Part shown: positions 1 through 8,547 of the stretch, piece by piece
Position numbering within the stretch: position 1 is the first letter of the stretch
Layout of the letters: each line of letters opens with the position of its first letter
Assembly (NCBI RefSeq): GCF_002224245.2
Contig: NZ_NKHK02000013.1
Span: 1 to 44,729, forward strand
Direction of reading: 5' to 3'
Length of the DNA stretch: 44,729 bases
From: Moraxella sp. VT-16-12
GTDB taxonomy: Bacteria; Pseudomonadota; Gammaproteobacteria; Pseudomonadales; Moraxellaceae
Position numbers and translations under genes: made by a program
The notes under the pieces: generated by a model
The model's input: the letters and a program-made list of their open reading frames with translations, nothing else
What the model was told of the DNA's origin: nothing
The model's database searches: none

Positions 1-84
1 AATCAATGTATAAAAGAACAAACTGTTCTCATATAAGCGGTCAGAAAATAGCCAATCGGGGAGTTGTTCGGTGTGGTGGGGCAT
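1..84 (-). CDS. N-terminus of an unidentified protein, cut by the window edge
   Basis: An open frame starts with ATG at 84 and runs leftward off the window with 28 codons and no stop. It begins MPHHTEQLPDWLF, which looks like real protein rather than noise, with an aromatic- and leucine-rich stretch after it. A consensus promoter lies just upstream on the same strand, giving a predicted leader of about 22 bases. No strong Shine-Dalgarno sequence is visible. I do not recognise the family from 28 residues. The other ATG nearby (95) is in a frame that stops within 30 codons, so 84 is preferred. Divergent from glmM. Confidence 0.45.
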   Translation of the reverse strand, partial: MPHHTEQLPDWLFSDRLYENSLFFYTLI

Positions 85-113
85 GGGTTCATGTAGATGA
101 TAGGTGTGAGCGG

Positions 114-142
114 ATTATACGGTTGTTCACATAAAATATCAA
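114..142 (-). promoter_or_regulatory. Sigma-70 promoter for the leftward partial gene
   Basis: On the minus strand a TTGATA -35 (137-142) is separated by exactly 17 bp from a perfect TATAAT -10 (114-119). Transcription would begin near 107 and read toward the partial gene starting at 84. Confidence 0.6.
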
Positions 143-347
143 CAGATGTTTACAATGTTGCAATAAAAGCATTTGGTAGGTATTTGCCGCCAAAGATAAG
201 CTTACCATCACTAGCTGCCTGAGACGATATTTACACAATGGTTGCCTTTTTATGTTGTCATATTAACAAATTTTACGATTTTAATGAGTTGAAATTTGAT
301 TTGTGTATTGGTGTTATTAGTGGTTTTGTAATAAACAAACAAAAGAC

Positions 348-377
348 TTGTTTTAGATAGGGATTTGGTGGTATGCT
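348..377 (+). promoter_or_regulatory. Possible glmM promoter
   Basis: TTGTTT (348-353) and TATGCT (372-377) are 18 bp apart, about 45 bases before the glmM ATG. The match is moderate. Between 143 and 347 I see only AT-rich sequence with no other gene or hairpin. Confidence 0.35.
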
Positions 378-420
378 TTTTCATGTTTTACTAATATTTT
401 AACAACGAAAAAGGTGTGAA

Positions 421-1788
421 ATGAGCTACTTTGGTACAGATGGCATTCGTGGGGCGTTTGGTACTTTTCCCATTACCCCTGATTTTTTGCTGAGATTGGG
501 TTTTGGGGCAGGACAGGTGCTGGTTTGGCAAAACAAAAACAGCGACAACCCACAAAAACGCCCCAGTGTGGTGATTGGTAAAGACACACGTCTGTCAGGC
601 TATGTGATTGAGTCAGCACTACAAGCAGGCTTTAATGCTGCTGGTGTGGACGTGCATTTGCTTGGGCCATTGCCAACACCAGCGATTGCTCATTTGGCTC
701 GCTCTTTTCATGCTGATATGGGCGTGGTGATTTCGGCAAGCCACAACCCTTATGGTGATAATGGCGTGAAGTTTTTTTCAGGCGAAGGCAAAAAAATCTC
801 TGATGAACTGCAAAACGCCATCAATGCCAAGTTGGATGAATTGGTGGGACAAGATGATTTGGCTCGTTTGAGTGATTTTCCTACGGAACTTGGCAAAAGT
901 TATCGCATTGATGATGCTAAGGGGCGATACATTGAGTACTGCAAGGGTACTTTTGCTTATCAGTATGATTTGCGTGGGCTGACGGTGGTGGTGGATTGTG
1001 CCAATGGGGCAGGATATAGCGTTGCTCCACGGGTGCTAAAAGAGCTTGGGGCGACTGTGATTGCCCATGCCAATGAACCAAATGGCAGAAATATCAACGA
1101 AAATTGTGGCTCAACTCACTCCCAGAGCCTACAAAAACTGGTGGTAGAACATGGTGCAGACGTGGGCATTGCCTTAGATGGGGATGGCGACCGTATTGTC
1201 ATGGTGGATGAACAAGGCAAGGTACTGGACGGTGATGCCATTTTATACATTTTATCGCAAGGAGCAGACGTCAAGCCTGCTGGTGTGGTGGGTACATTGA
1301 TGAGTAATATGGCACTTGAAAACCTACTAAAATCACAAAACATCGCCTTTGTGCGTGCCAAAGTGGGCGACCGCTATGTCATGCAAGAGCTAGAAAAGCA
1401 TGGCTATACCATTGGCGGGGAGTCATCGGGGCATATTTTGTGTTTGGATAAGTCTCGCACAGGCGATGCCATCGTGGCAGGGCTGCAAGTGCTTGAAATT
1501 TTAGTTAAAAAGGGCGGCAGGCTCTCTGAGCTGACACAAGGGTACGCTCCATATCCCCAAACACTCATCAATGTTCGCCTAGCCCAAATGAGCGACCCTT
1601 ATGATAATGATGAGCTAAAATCTGCCTTTGAACTGGCACAACAAGAGCTTGGCGATACAGGGCGACTGCTCATTCGCAAATCAGGCACAGAACCTGTCAT
1701 TAGAGTGATGGTGGAAGCCCAAGACGGCAGTGTTGCCAAAAATATGGCAGAGTGGTTGGCGGATAAAGTCAAATCGGTGCTTGGTTAA
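421..1788 (+). CDS. glmM: Phosphoglucosamine mutase
   Basis: Converts glucosamine-6-phosphate to glucosamine-1-phosphate, the step before GlmU on the way to UDP-GlcNAc for peptidoglycan and LPS; cytosolic. The 455-residue protein has the family N-terminus FGTDGIRG, the active-site SASHNP loop (phosphorylated Ser at about residue 107), the metal-binding DGDGDR motif near residue 258, the sugar-binding GGESSGH loop, and the C-terminal phosphate-binding [14 protein letters not shown]. Length is near the usual 445. The ATG is preceded by AAAAAGG at good spacing. One oddity: residues 37-47 form a short polar insertion (around [10 protein letters not shown]) before VVIGKDTR, absent from E. coli GlmM as I recall it. 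Identification is secure. Confidence 0.97.
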   Translation: MSYFGTDGIRGAFGTFPITPDFLLRLGFGAGQVLVWQNKNSDNPQKRPSVVIGKDTRLSGYVIESALQAGFNAAGVDVHLLGPLPTPAIAHLARSFHADMGVVISASHNPYGDNGVKFFSGEGKKISDELQNAINAKLDELVGQDDLARLSDFPTELGKSYRIDDAKGRYIEYCKGTFAYQYDLRGLTVVVDCANGAGYSVAPRVLKELGATVIAHANEPNGRNINENCGSTHSQSLQKLVVEHGADVGIALDGDGDRIVMVDEQGKVLDGDAILYILSQGADVKPAGVVGTLMSNMALENLLKSQNIAFVRAKVGDRYVMQELEKHGYTIGGESSGHILCLDKSRTGDAIVAGLQVLEILVKKGGRLSELTQGYAPYPQTLINVRLAQMSDPYDNDELKSAFELAQQELGDTGRLLIRKSGTEPVIRVMVEAQDGSVAKNMAEWLADKVKSVLG

Positions 1789-1819
1789 TTAACACGCTCA
1801 ATCATAATGGACTTTAACT

Positions 1820-2362
1820 ATGCCAATTATTAGCATAATTGGTTTTGGCTTATTTGCCCTGATTGCCATTTATAATGCCATCAGCGTACTAAAATCCAGC
1901 CAAGAACGCCACATTTCTGTTGCACCTTTTTTAGGCTTGGTGTTTTTTGTGTCAGCCATGCTAGATTGGTCAAATCCACCCATGTGGCTGTGGCTGTTGG
2001 TATTTTTGGACGTTGGCACGCTGATGCTGATGATAGGCCTGCCTGCTCTTATCATAGATGTTTGGCGGACATCACGCTTTTGTCGTTATGCCCTATTTGT
2101 CAGCGACCAAGAGAAATTAACCCTATATCGTCATGGCGATTATCAAAGTTTTCATTGGCAATGGACAGGCGATGAGTTGCCGATGTATGGTGTGGTAGGT
2201 TTTAGTGGTGATTGGTGTCAGGTGGGTGATGAATGGCTGTTTTATAGTGATGACCATGAGCCGTATTTTAAGGCGGTATTGGCTGATGATAAATTAACGG
2301 TGATATTTGCTCATCAGGATTTTTTGCAATTTTATCATAAAGTCTATCAAAAGGTTTTATAA
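1820..2362 (+). CDS. Hypothetical membrane protein, three predicted TM segments plus soluble C-terminal domain
   Basis: A 180-residue protein not recognised by family. Hydrophobic stretches at about residues 3-22, 37-50 and 55-80 suggest three membrane segments. From residue 90 on it is soluble and beta-rich, with many Trp/Phe/Asp residues (for example FHWQWTGDE), which could be a small beta-barrel or PH-like fold; that is a guess. It sits 31 bases after glmM and 24 before pdxH on the same strand, so it is probably co-transcribed with them. The Shine-Dalgarno is weak (TGGACT about 10 bases before ATG). Confidence 0.75.
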   Translation: MPIISIIGFGLFALIAIYNAISVLKSSQERHISVAPFLGLVFFVSAMLDWSNPPMWLWLLVFLDVGTLMLMIGLPALIIDVWRTSRFCRYALFVSDQEKLTLYRHGDYQSFHWQWTGDELPMYGVVGFSGDWCQVGDEWLFYSDDHEPYFKAVLADDKLTVIFAHQDFLQFYHKVYQKVL

Positions 2363-2386
2363 ATTGATTTTTTAAAAGGTAGATCT

Positions 2387-3040
2387 ATGTCTATTGATTT
2401 TAGTGCCAAACGATTGTCTTATGAAAAAGACGAATTGATAGAAACCAATGCCCCAAATACGCCCTATCCACTGCTCCAAACTTGGATACATGATGCCGTT
2501 GCAGAGCAGATTGGCGAAGCTTATGCGTTTAGTCTAGCGACCTGTGGGGCAGATATGCGTCCGTCTGTACGCACGCTACTCATGCGTGAGATTGTGCCAG
2601 TTGGCGATGACATACAGATGATTTTTTATAGCAATTATGACAGCCAAAAGGGGCAGGATTTGGTAGATAATCCTTTTGCCGAAGCCTTGTTTTTTTGGGC
2701 GAGCTTAGAGCGACAAGTGCGAGCATCTGGACGTGTGGTTAAGTTATCCGATGAAAAATCAGAAAGTTATTATCAATCACGCCCCAAAGACAGTCAGCTT
2801 GCTGCCTGGGTGAGTCGTCCCCAAAGTGGCGTGGTGGACAGCCGTGCGGTGATGGAGCAAGGCTTTTTGGACTATACAGCACAATTTGGCGAGAGCATAC
2901 CTAAGCCTAAGTTTTGGGGCGGTTATTGCTTGATGGTGGATAAGATTGAATTTTGGCAAGGGCGAGCCAATCGCATGCACGACCGCCTTGTTTATACAAA
3001 ACAGGGTGATACTTGGTCAAGACAGCGACTGTTGCCCTGA
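2387..3040 (+). CDS. pdxH: Pyridoxamine/pyridoxine 5'-phosphate oxidase
   Basis: FMN-dependent oxidase that converts pyridoxine or pyridoxamine 5'-phosphate into pyridoxal 5'-phosphate, the last step of vitamin B6 synthesis and salvage. The 217-residue protein matches the family length and carries the features expected: SLATCGADMRPSVRTLLMRE in the FMN-binding half, FYSNYDSQKGQDL, the QVRASGRV strand, SRPKDSQLAAWVS, and the C-terminal FWQGRANRMHDRL segment that contacts the substrate phosphate. A strong AAAAGGTAG Shine-Dalgarno precedes the ATG. The stop abuts the next gene. PLP made here would serve IlvA among others. Confidence 0.97.
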   Translation: MSIDFSAKRLSYEKDELIETNAPNTPYPLLQTWIHDAVAEQIGEAYAFSLATCGADMRPSVRTLLMREIVPVGDDIQMIFYSNYDSQKGQDLVDNPFAEALFFWASLERQVRASGRVVKLSDEKSESYYQSRPKDSQLAAWVSRPQSGVVDSRAVMEQGFLDYTAQFGESIPKPKFWGGYCLMVDKIEFWQGRANRMHDRLVYTKQGDTWSRQRLLP

Positions 3041-3055
3041 TTGGGTCATTTGGCA

Positions 3056-3889
3056 ATGATAACAGCATTGATGAAAAAACATCAAAAAGCCATTATTAAA
3101 CGGCTGATTGTGTTGTTTGTGCTTGTTTTTATCATCATTTATAGCAACCTATTAAAGGTGGTGGATTATCGTTTTGATGATGTGGGCTATCAGGGCGATG
3201 GTAAGTTGAGCATGGCGTTAATCACCGATTTGCATTCGTGTTATTATGGTGATAATCAGCACTGGCTCATTGATATTTTGCACAAAAGACAGCCTGATGT
3301 GATACTGCTTGGCGGGGACATTTATGATGACCAATTGCCCTTTGATAATGCTGATAAATTGCTTACTCAGCTTCCTGCCATCGCTCCGACCTATTATGTG
3401 GATGGCAATCACGAAAACTGGCTACCTAAATCAGACTATGACGAAGTGTTAAGGCGTATCACTGAGCATGGCGTTACCATTTTACATGGTCAATCTGTAC
3501 AAATCCCAAACAGTAATGTGCGTGTTTATGGTGTGTCTGACCCAGATGGTGGGAGTTTTGACAAGGATTTGGGAGCGGTTGTCCAGCAATTAAATCCAAG
3601 TAATGTCAATATCCTGCTGACCCACCGCCCAGAGTATATTGATAAATATCAACAACATCCTTTTGATGTGATACTGGCAGGTCATGCTCATGGCGGACAG
3701 TGGCGAGTGCCGTTTTTGGTGAATGGGGTGTATGCTCCCAATCAAGGATTGTTTCCCAAATATGCAGGCGGATTGTATGAATTTGACCGCCAAAAATTTA
3801 TCGTCAGTCGGGGTTTGGCACGAGAAAGCACCAAAATACCAAGGATGTTTAATCGTCCAGAGTTGGTCTTTATTGAACTTACTGACTAA
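3056..3889 (+). CDS. Membrane-anchored metallophosphoesterase, YaeI/YkuE-like
   Basis: Calcineurin-like phosphoesterase, expected to hydrolyse a phosphodiester or phosphomonoester using a two-metal centre. In this 277-residue form an N-terminal hydrophobic helix (about residues 14-35) anchors it and the catalytic domain follows. Motifs in order: ITDLH, GGDIYDD, GNHE, LLTHRPE and GHAHGGQW, which supply the metal ligands of the family. E. coli YaeI and Bacillus YkuE are the closest relatives I can name; substrate in this organism is unknown (lipid phosphates are one possibility). The frame is open from a TTG at 3041 directly after pdxH; ATG 3056 is preferred, and ATG 3071 is also possible since no clear ribosome site decides it. 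Confidence 0.85.
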   Translation: MITALMKKHQKAIIKRLIVLFVLVFIIIYSNLLKVVDYRFDDVGYQGDGKLSMALITDLHSCYYGDNQHWLIDILHKRQPDVILLGGDIYDDQLPFDNADKLLTQLPAIAPTYYVDGNHENWLPKSDYDEVLRRITEHGVTILHGQSVQIPNSNVRVYGVSDPDGGSFDKDLGAVVQQLNPSNVNILLTHRPEYIDKYQQHPFDVILAGHAHGGQWRVPFLVNGVYAPNQGLFPKYAGGLYEFDRQKFIVSRGLARESTKIPRMFNRPELVFIELTD

Positions 3890-3936
3890 GAGTTAAACAA
3901 TTCAACCTAAGTTTTGTTACAAGTTGTTATCAGTCA

Positions 3937-3965
3937 TTGATGTTAACATCTGTTTTTTATATGAT
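3937..3965 (+). promoter_or_regulatory. Promoter of the VWA lipoprotein gene with a palindrome in the spacer
   Basis: TTGATG (3937-3942) and TATGAT (3960-3965) are 17 bp apart. A perfect 12-bp palindrome, GATGTTAACATC (3939-3950), overlaps the -35 and the spacer, which is where a repressor would bind. The cognate regulator is unknown. Confidence 0.5.
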
Positions 3966-4000
3966 AAAGTTGGTATTGGGTTTCACCAAAGGAGAATGTA

Positions 4001-5653
4001 ATGAAAAAATCATTATTGGCAGTTAGTATGCTGACATTGTTACTTGCAGCGTGCTCCAAACCACAAAATATTCAAGAAAGTGCCACGCCTATGGCCACTG
4101 GCGATTATGTGGCAGACAAAAACATGGAAGTGGCAATGGCAGAACAAGCCATGCCCCCACCTTCAATGATTATGCGTTATGCACAAAGTGAACACACACA
4201 AAAACCCATACAAAATACAGAAAAATACCAACATTTAGACCCTAATCCTGTACAATCTGTCGCCACCAATCCCATTTCCACATTTAGCGTGGACGTAGAT
4301 ACAGGCAGTTATGCCAATGTTCGGCGGTTTTTAAAGCGTGATGGGCGTTTACCACCATCAGGAGCGGTGCGTCATGAAGAGATGATAAATTATTTTAGCT
4401 ATCATTACCCACAGCCCACTGATGGTAAGCCCTTTGCTGTGCATACGGTGCTGACTGATTCACCTTTTAAGGCGAATGCCAAGCTCATCAAAATCGCCAT
4501 CAAAGGCAAAGAAACCACTAAACAAGCTTTGCCACCTGCCAATTTGGTGTTTTTGGTGGACGTGTCAGGCAGTATGGATAGCCCTGATAAATTGCCTTTG
4601 GTAAAAGACACGCTAAGAATGCTGACAAAGCAATTACGAGATACAGACAGTATCAGTATCATTACTTATGCCAGTGGGGAGACTTTGGCTTTGCCTGCCA
4701 CTTATGCCACCACCCAAGGTAAAGAAAAAATCCTACAAGTCATCAATGGTCTCAATGCTGGCGGGGCGACATCAGGTGAGCGAGCGATACAGATGGCTTA
4801 TACCGAAGCGACCAAGCATTTTAAGGCAAATGGCATCAACCGCATTTTACTCATGACTGATGGCGATTTTAATGTGGGGATTACCGATTTTAATACCCTA
4901 AAAGACATGGTCGCCCAAAAACGCAAATCAGGCGTGTCGCTTTCTACCTTTGGCTTTGGTACGGGCAATTATGATGAGCATTTGATGGAGCAGTTGGCGG
5001 ACGCAGGCGATGGTAATTATAGCTATATTGACAGCGACAAAGAAGCCAAAAAAGTGCTAAACCGCCAACTAACCAGCACGCTGGCGACCATTGCCCAAGA
5101 TGTTAAGGTGCAAGTGGAATTTAACCCAACCAATGTCAGCGAATACCGCCTGATAGGTTATGAAAATCGCCAATTAAATGAAGAAGACTTCAAAAATGAC
5201 AATGTGGACGCAGGCGATATCGGAGCAGGTCATAGCGTTACGGCGTTATATGAGATTGTTCCTGTGGGTGTAGACGGCTATCTTGCTGAGAAACGTTATA
5301 GCACTGCTCCACAAGTCAAAGGGGGTAATCGCAAAGAGTATGCCAATGTTGCCATTCGCTATAAGCTACCAAATCAATCAAGTAGTCAAGAGCTAAATCA
5401 AGCGGTGCTATCTAAATCTTACGTTCCGTTTAAACAAGCTGATGATGACACACGTTTTGCCGTGGCGGCGGCAGGTTTTGCCGAGCTACTTCGTGGTGGT
5501 AAATACGCTGGCGGTGTCAGTTACGATGATTTGGCGGTTTTGGCAAAATCTGCCAAGGGAGCAGACACAGATGGCATACGAGATGAACTTGTGGAGATGA
5601 TGGGGATTGCCAAAAGTTTAAGTGCAGCCCCAAATTCCGCTAAAAATGATTGA
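4001..5653 (+). CDS. VWA-domain lipoprotein, YfbK-like
   Basis: A 550-residue predicted lipoprotein: signal sequence with lipobox LLAAC (lipidated Cys at residue 18), a 70-residue linker rich in Met, Pro and Gln, a conserved N-terminal region (ISTFSVDVDTGSYANVRRFL), then a von Willebrand A domain with an intact metal-ion-dependent adhesion site (DVSGSMD near residue 188; downstream Thr and TDGDFN). The C-terminal third (about 370-540) corresponds to the domain that follows VWA in E. coli YfbK and its relatives. The position of the lipobox suggests a periplasmic or outer-membrane location and a protein-binding role, but the function is not established for the family. GGAG lies 6 bases before the ATG. 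It has its own promoter and terminator and looks monocistronic. Confidence 0.88.
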   Translation: MKKSLLAVSMLTLLLAACSKPQNIQESATPMATGDYVADKNMEVAMAEQAMPPPSMIMRYAQSEHTQKPIQNTEKYQHLDPNPVQSVATNPISTFSVDVDTGSYANVRRFLKRDGRLPPSGAVRHEEMINYFSYHYPQPTDGKPFAVHTVLTDSPFKANAKLIKIAIKGKETTKQALPPANLVFLVDVSGSMDSPDKLPLVKDTLRMLTKQLRDTDSISIITYASGETLALPATYATTQGKEKILQVINGLNAGGATSGERAIQMAYTEATKHFKANGINRILLMTDGDFNVGITDFNTLKDMVAQKRKSGVSLSTFGFGTGNYDEHLMEQLADAGDGNYSYIDSDKEAKKVLNRQLTSTLATIAQDVKVQVEFNPTNVSEYRLIGYENRQLNEEDFKNDNVDAGDIGAGHSVTALYEIVPVGVDGYLAEKRYSTAPQVKGGNRKEYANVAIRYKLPNQSSSQELNQAVLSKSYVPFKQADDDTRFAVAAAGFAELLRGGKYAGGVSYDDLAVLAKSAKGADTDGIRDELVEMMGIAKSLSAAPNSAKND

Positions 5654-5683
5654 TTTTTAATCATATTTGTCAGTCATACAACA

Positions 5684-5713
5684 GCAAAAATGCCCTTTAT
5701 TGGGTATTTTTGC
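5684..5713 (+). terminator. Hairpin after the VWA gene
   Basis: GCAAAAATGCCC (5684-5695) pairs with GGGTATTTTTGC (5702-5713) with one G-T pair and a six-base loop. The T run is inside the right arm rather than after it, so efficiency is uncertain. Confidence 0.5.
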
Positions 5714-5738
5714 AATGTTATACTATTAAAATTATCAT
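5710..5738 (+). promoter_or_regulatory. Promoter of the His-rich gene with a Zur-like operator
   Basis: TTGCAA (5710-5715) and TATCAT (5733-5738) are 17 bp apart. The stretch 5712-5734 agrees at about 17 of 23 positions with the gammaproteobacterial Zur box as I recall it; the left half AATGTTATA is exact and the right half is degenerate. A repressor bound here would cover the whole promoter. The Zur assignment is inference. Confidence 0.4.
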
Positions 5739-5839
5739 AAAAAACAAAGAGTTACATAAAATAATTCTTTACAAGCACGCCAAAAAGTTTTATTATAAAT
5801 GATTATCAGCATTTACTTTTTGAAATAAGCGAGTTTGTG

Positions 5840-6175
5840 ATGAGTTGCACCATTCACCAAAATCATGACCATGTCCACGGCAAAGACTGTGGACACACCG
5901 CCATTCGTCATGGCGACCATGTGGATTATTTGCATGATGGACATTTACACCATGTGCATGGCGACCATGTTGATGAGCACGTCCTAGAAATAAGCGAACA
6001 AAATCCTGCTGAATGCAACCACGCTCACCATTGTCAAGACCATGTACATGGCGAAGGCTGTGGTCATGAAGCAGTACCGCACGGCGACCATGTGTGCTAT
6101 ATCGTAGATGGGCGTTTACATTACCAACATGGCGACCATTGCGATGACCACGGAGCGGTAGAGATTATCACTTGA
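5840..6175 (+). CDS. Histidine-rich metal-binding protein with two tandem modules
   Basis: A 111-residue soluble protein with 26 histidines and 7 cysteines and no signal peptide. It is an internal duplication with a 57-residue period: HVHG.xCGH at 11-19 and 68-76, HGDHV at 24-28 and 81-85, HGDH at 40-43 and 97-100. This HGDHVDYLHDGHLH-type module occurs in small proteins of many bacteria; the composition fits zinc (or other transition metal) storage, buffering or delivery in the cytosol, but the function is inferred from composition. The ATG at 5840 is preferred over the GTG one codon earlier; the ribosome site is weak. It stands alone between two terminators, behind a promoter with a Zur-like sequence, consistent with induction when zinc is scarce. 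Confidence 0.8.
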   Translation: MSCTIHQNHDHVHGKDCGHTAIRHGDHVDYLHDGHLHHVHGDHVDEHVLEISEQNPAECNHAHHCQDHVHGEGCGHEAVPHGDHVCYIVDGRLHYQHGDHCDDHGAVEIIT

Positions 6176-6196
6176 TTGTTTTGATGTTAGCCATAA

Positions 6197-6222
6197 ATGC
6201 TCTATTTAGAGCATTTTTTTTT
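6197..6222 (+). terminator. Rho-independent terminator after the His-rich gene
   Basis: ATGCTCT (6197-6203 region beginning AATGCTC) pairs with AGAGCAT (6208-6214) around an ATTT loop and is followed by nine T. It overlaps the stop codon of the converging fixH-like gene. Confidence 0.8.
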
Positions 6223-6820
6223 ATTGGGTGTTGGTGTTTTCAAGATGGCGTTTGTGGCGTTGGTCAGGTAGGGTGAGATTGGCTTCATCAAATGCTGATA
6301 AGGGGCTAAATGGCACATTTTGAGCAGGAAGTTTTTGGGTCTGGGTCAATCGCCAGCCATCATCACTATTGATGTGCAGATAGTATTTAGAAGGCAGGGG
6401 GTCAAGCGTAACTTTGCCTGTATAGATGTTGTCTTTGCTGTGAGCTAAGGTCAAATCTCTGTCTTTGCTTTTGTCGGTGGCGTGTGAGATGCTTACTGAT
6501 AAAGTGGTAGGATAGGTGGGTGCTGTACCATCTTTGTGGTTGAGTTCAAACACCACATCATCACCACTAAAACGTAATATGCCACTAATGCCCAAATCAT
6601 GAGCCATCTGGTCTTTTGATGCGTCTTGATAGAGTGCTTTGCTGTCCATGTACCAGTCATCACGAACGGTGGCGTCTTTATGTTTGACGGCAAAAATCAC
6701 AAAAAAGACACACGCCACCACCACAAACGCAGGCAATCCAATCACAAAAACGGTTATCATGTAGTTTTTGTACCATTTTTGGGGGGTGGGCGTGGTTTTT
6801 GGGGTGGCTGTCTTGGTCAT
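6221..6820 (-). CDS. FixH family protein
   Basis: A 199-residue protein with a cytoplasmic N-terminus, one membrane helix (about residues 22-45) and a beta-rich periplasmic domain. The opening WYKNYMITVFVIGLPAFVVVA and the later DDWY segment match the FixH family, whose members accompany cbb3 cytochrome oxidase genes and are thought to help insert copper or assemble the oxidase. No cco or fix gene lies near it here; it is the last gene of the leftward block, 40 bases after smr. FixH identity is fairly secure from pattern; the role in cbb3 assembly is from family knowledge. The C-terminus ends in a basic, polar tail. Confidence 0.8.
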   Translation of the reverse strand: MTKTATPKTTPTPQKWYKNYMITVFVIGLPAFVVVACVFFVIFAVKHKDATVRDDWYMDSKALYQDASKDQMAHDLGISGILRFSGDDVVFELNHKDGTAPTYPTTLSVSISHATDKSKDRDLTLAHSKDNIYTGKVTLDPLPSKYYLHINSDDGWRLTQTQKLPAQNVPFSPLSAFDEANLTLPDQRHKRHLENTNTQ

Positions 6821-6860
6821 GGCGAAAGTTGCTGAGTTTTTTGCTATTATAGCACAAATT

Positions 6861-7571
6861 TTATAAAACAGATGAATCCAGCTTTTGGCGCTTGATTAAA
6901 ACAAGCACCGCACCATTACCGCCATCAGACACTGGGGCGGAGACAAATGCCAGTACGTCAGGCATTTGGCGTAACCAACCATTGACACATGTTTTAATAA
7001 GAGCATCTGTGCCTTTGCCGTGGACGATTTTTACCACCGTTTCGTTGTTTTTCTTGGCGTGGTGAATGAGTGCCAAAACGGCTTCTCGTGCTTCATCAAT
7101 GCTAGAACCGTGCAAATCCACCGCATCATACCAACGCAGTTTGCCTTGTTTGAGTTGTTCAAAAATTTTGTTTTGAAGTGTGGGCTGTTTGTAACTCAAA
7201 AACGCTTCGCCTGAGACAGGGTTGAGCAGAGCTTGCATGTCTGATAAATTTGTGTCATCAGCAGTATCTGCTCCTGTGGCATTGGCACGGCGATAAAGGG
7301 CATTGCTGTCTTTGGTGGGGCGAGCGATGACTGATTTTTCATGCTTTAAGGGGGTAACACCACTCATCGCTTGCATAAAGAGCACTTTATCATCATCAAT
7401 GAGCTGACTGTTTAAGCGTTTGACGTGTTTGGCGACTTCTTTTTTGCCCATGATGGCAACTGTGGTGGGCTTATCGCCACCATCTGTGTCGGCTGTGGTG
7501 GACTGTTTGCCGGTCATGTCTTTGAGCTTGGTGCGTAAGTCTTTGGAGAGTAGGTCTTTAAAAGTGGTCAT
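6861..7571 (-). CDS. Smr-domain DNA/RNA endonuclease-like protein
   Basis: A 236-residue protein whose C-terminal about 85 residues form a Smr domain: VDLHGSSIDEAREAV, then the nuclease-associated HGKG motif, and the terminal GGNGAVLVLIKR. Smr domains occur at the end of MutS2 and alone (E. coli SmrA/YdaL and SmrB); SmrB cleaves mRNA at collided ribosomes and others nick DNA. The N-terminal half is low-complexity, charged and Thr/Lys rich, as in standalone family members. It cannot be assigned to SmrA or SmrB by eye. The ATG at 7571 has no strong ribosome site. Confidence 0.85.
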   Translation of the reverse strand: MTTFKDLLSKDLRTKLKDMTGKQSTTADTDGGDKPTTVAIMGKKEVAKHVKRLNSQLIDDDKVLFMQAMSGVTPLKHEKSVIARPTKDSNALYRRANATGADTADDTNLSDMQALLNPVSGEAFLSYKQPTLQNKIFEQLKQGKLRWYDAVDLHGSSIDEAREAVLALIHHAKKNNETVVKIVHGKGTDALIKTCVNGWLRQMPDVLAFVSAPVSDGGNGAVLVLIKRQKLDSSVL

Positions 7572-7631
7572 AATTTTATTTAAAATAAAAATTATAGCAA
7601 AATTTTGTGTGTTTTAAAATCCCACGCTTTC

Positions 7632-8498
7632 TCATTTTTTGCCACTTAAAATCCCGCTTAGCACAATGATACCAATGCCTAGTAACACCTGCCAGCTGAG
7701 TACTTCATCAAACAGCACAATGCCAAACACCAATGCAAACACCACCGTCATATAAGACAATGTCGCCACCATAAATTTACGCCCCACTTGATAAGCATAA
7801 GTCATCAAAAGCTGCCCCAAAAGTGCGGTAACGCCCACACCGATGATGTATGGCAAGCTGTCAAAACTTAGGGCGCGAAACCCAAACCACCATGCCAATA
7901 CTCCTGAGATGATGGTGGAAAGTAAGGAAAAATAAAACACAATCCGCCAAGCAGGCTCACCAAGTAGGCTTAATTCTCGCACTTGCAAATAGGCATAACC
8001 GCTAATTGCCCCACTCATCAGCCCCATGAGCATGGCAAAAGTGTCGCCCCCTGTGGTGGGTTTTAACAAAATCACCACGCCAACAAAGCCTAAAATCAGC
8101 GAAAACCATGTGATTTTATTGGGTTTTTGTTTTAGGATGGTGATGGATAATAAGCCCAAAAATATCGCCGAAGTGTTTTGCAGAGTGCTGGCAGTGGCAA
8201 GCGGCAGATGTAGCACCACATAAAAATTCATCAGTAGGGCGACAGAGCCTGCCAGCGACCGCCAAAAGTGCTCTTTTGGATAACGAGTGCGAAAATCTCG
8301 CCCCTTTATCCATGAAAATCCACCCAGCACCACCAAAGAAAATGCCACTCGCCAAAAGGTAATTTCGTAAGTACTCATGCCAAACTTTTGCCCAGATAGC
8401 TTGATAAATACGAGCATCAGAGCAAAAGCAAGGCTTGCCAAGACCATATAAAATGACCCAAAAAATGAGCCTTGGTTGGGATTAGTGGGCGTGGTCAT
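7632..8498 (-). CDS. EamA/DMT-family transporter
   Basis: A 288-residue integral membrane protein with about ten hydrophobic segments arranged as two EamA repeats (roughly 15-145 and 160-285), the structure of the drug/metabolite transporter superfamily. Repeat signatures visible include the FWRVAFSLVVLGG segment after TM2 and the FDEVLSWQVLLGIGIIVLSGI ending typical of the second repeat. The substrate cannot be inferred. It lies 49 bases after folK and 60 before the smr gene, all on the minus strand, so it may be read from the same transcript. Confidence 0.88.
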   Translation of the reverse strand: MTTPTNPNQGSFFGSFYMVLASLAFALMLVFIKLSGQKFGMSTYEITFWRVAFSLVVLGGFSWIKGRDFRTRYPKEHFWRSLAGSVALLMNFYVVLHLPLATASTLQNTSAIFLGLLSITILKQKPNKITWFSLILGFVGVVILLKPTTGGDTFAMLMGLMSGAISGYAYLQVRELSLLGEPAWRIVFYFSLLSTIISGVLAWWFGFRALSFDSLPYIIGVGVTALLGQLLMTYAYQVGRKFMVATLSYMTVVFALVFGIVLFDEVLSWQVLLGIGIIVLSGILSGKK

Positions 8499-8547
8499 AA
8501 ATGTGTCATGCTAAAAAGTGTCAGGTAAGCGGTCTGTGATGGTGAAA

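Noticed and set aside
5870-6150. Repeated CATGGCGACCAT-type words suggesting a direct-repeat or CRISPR-like array
   Set aside because: They come from repeated His-Gly-Asp-His codons inside the duplicated His-rich gene.
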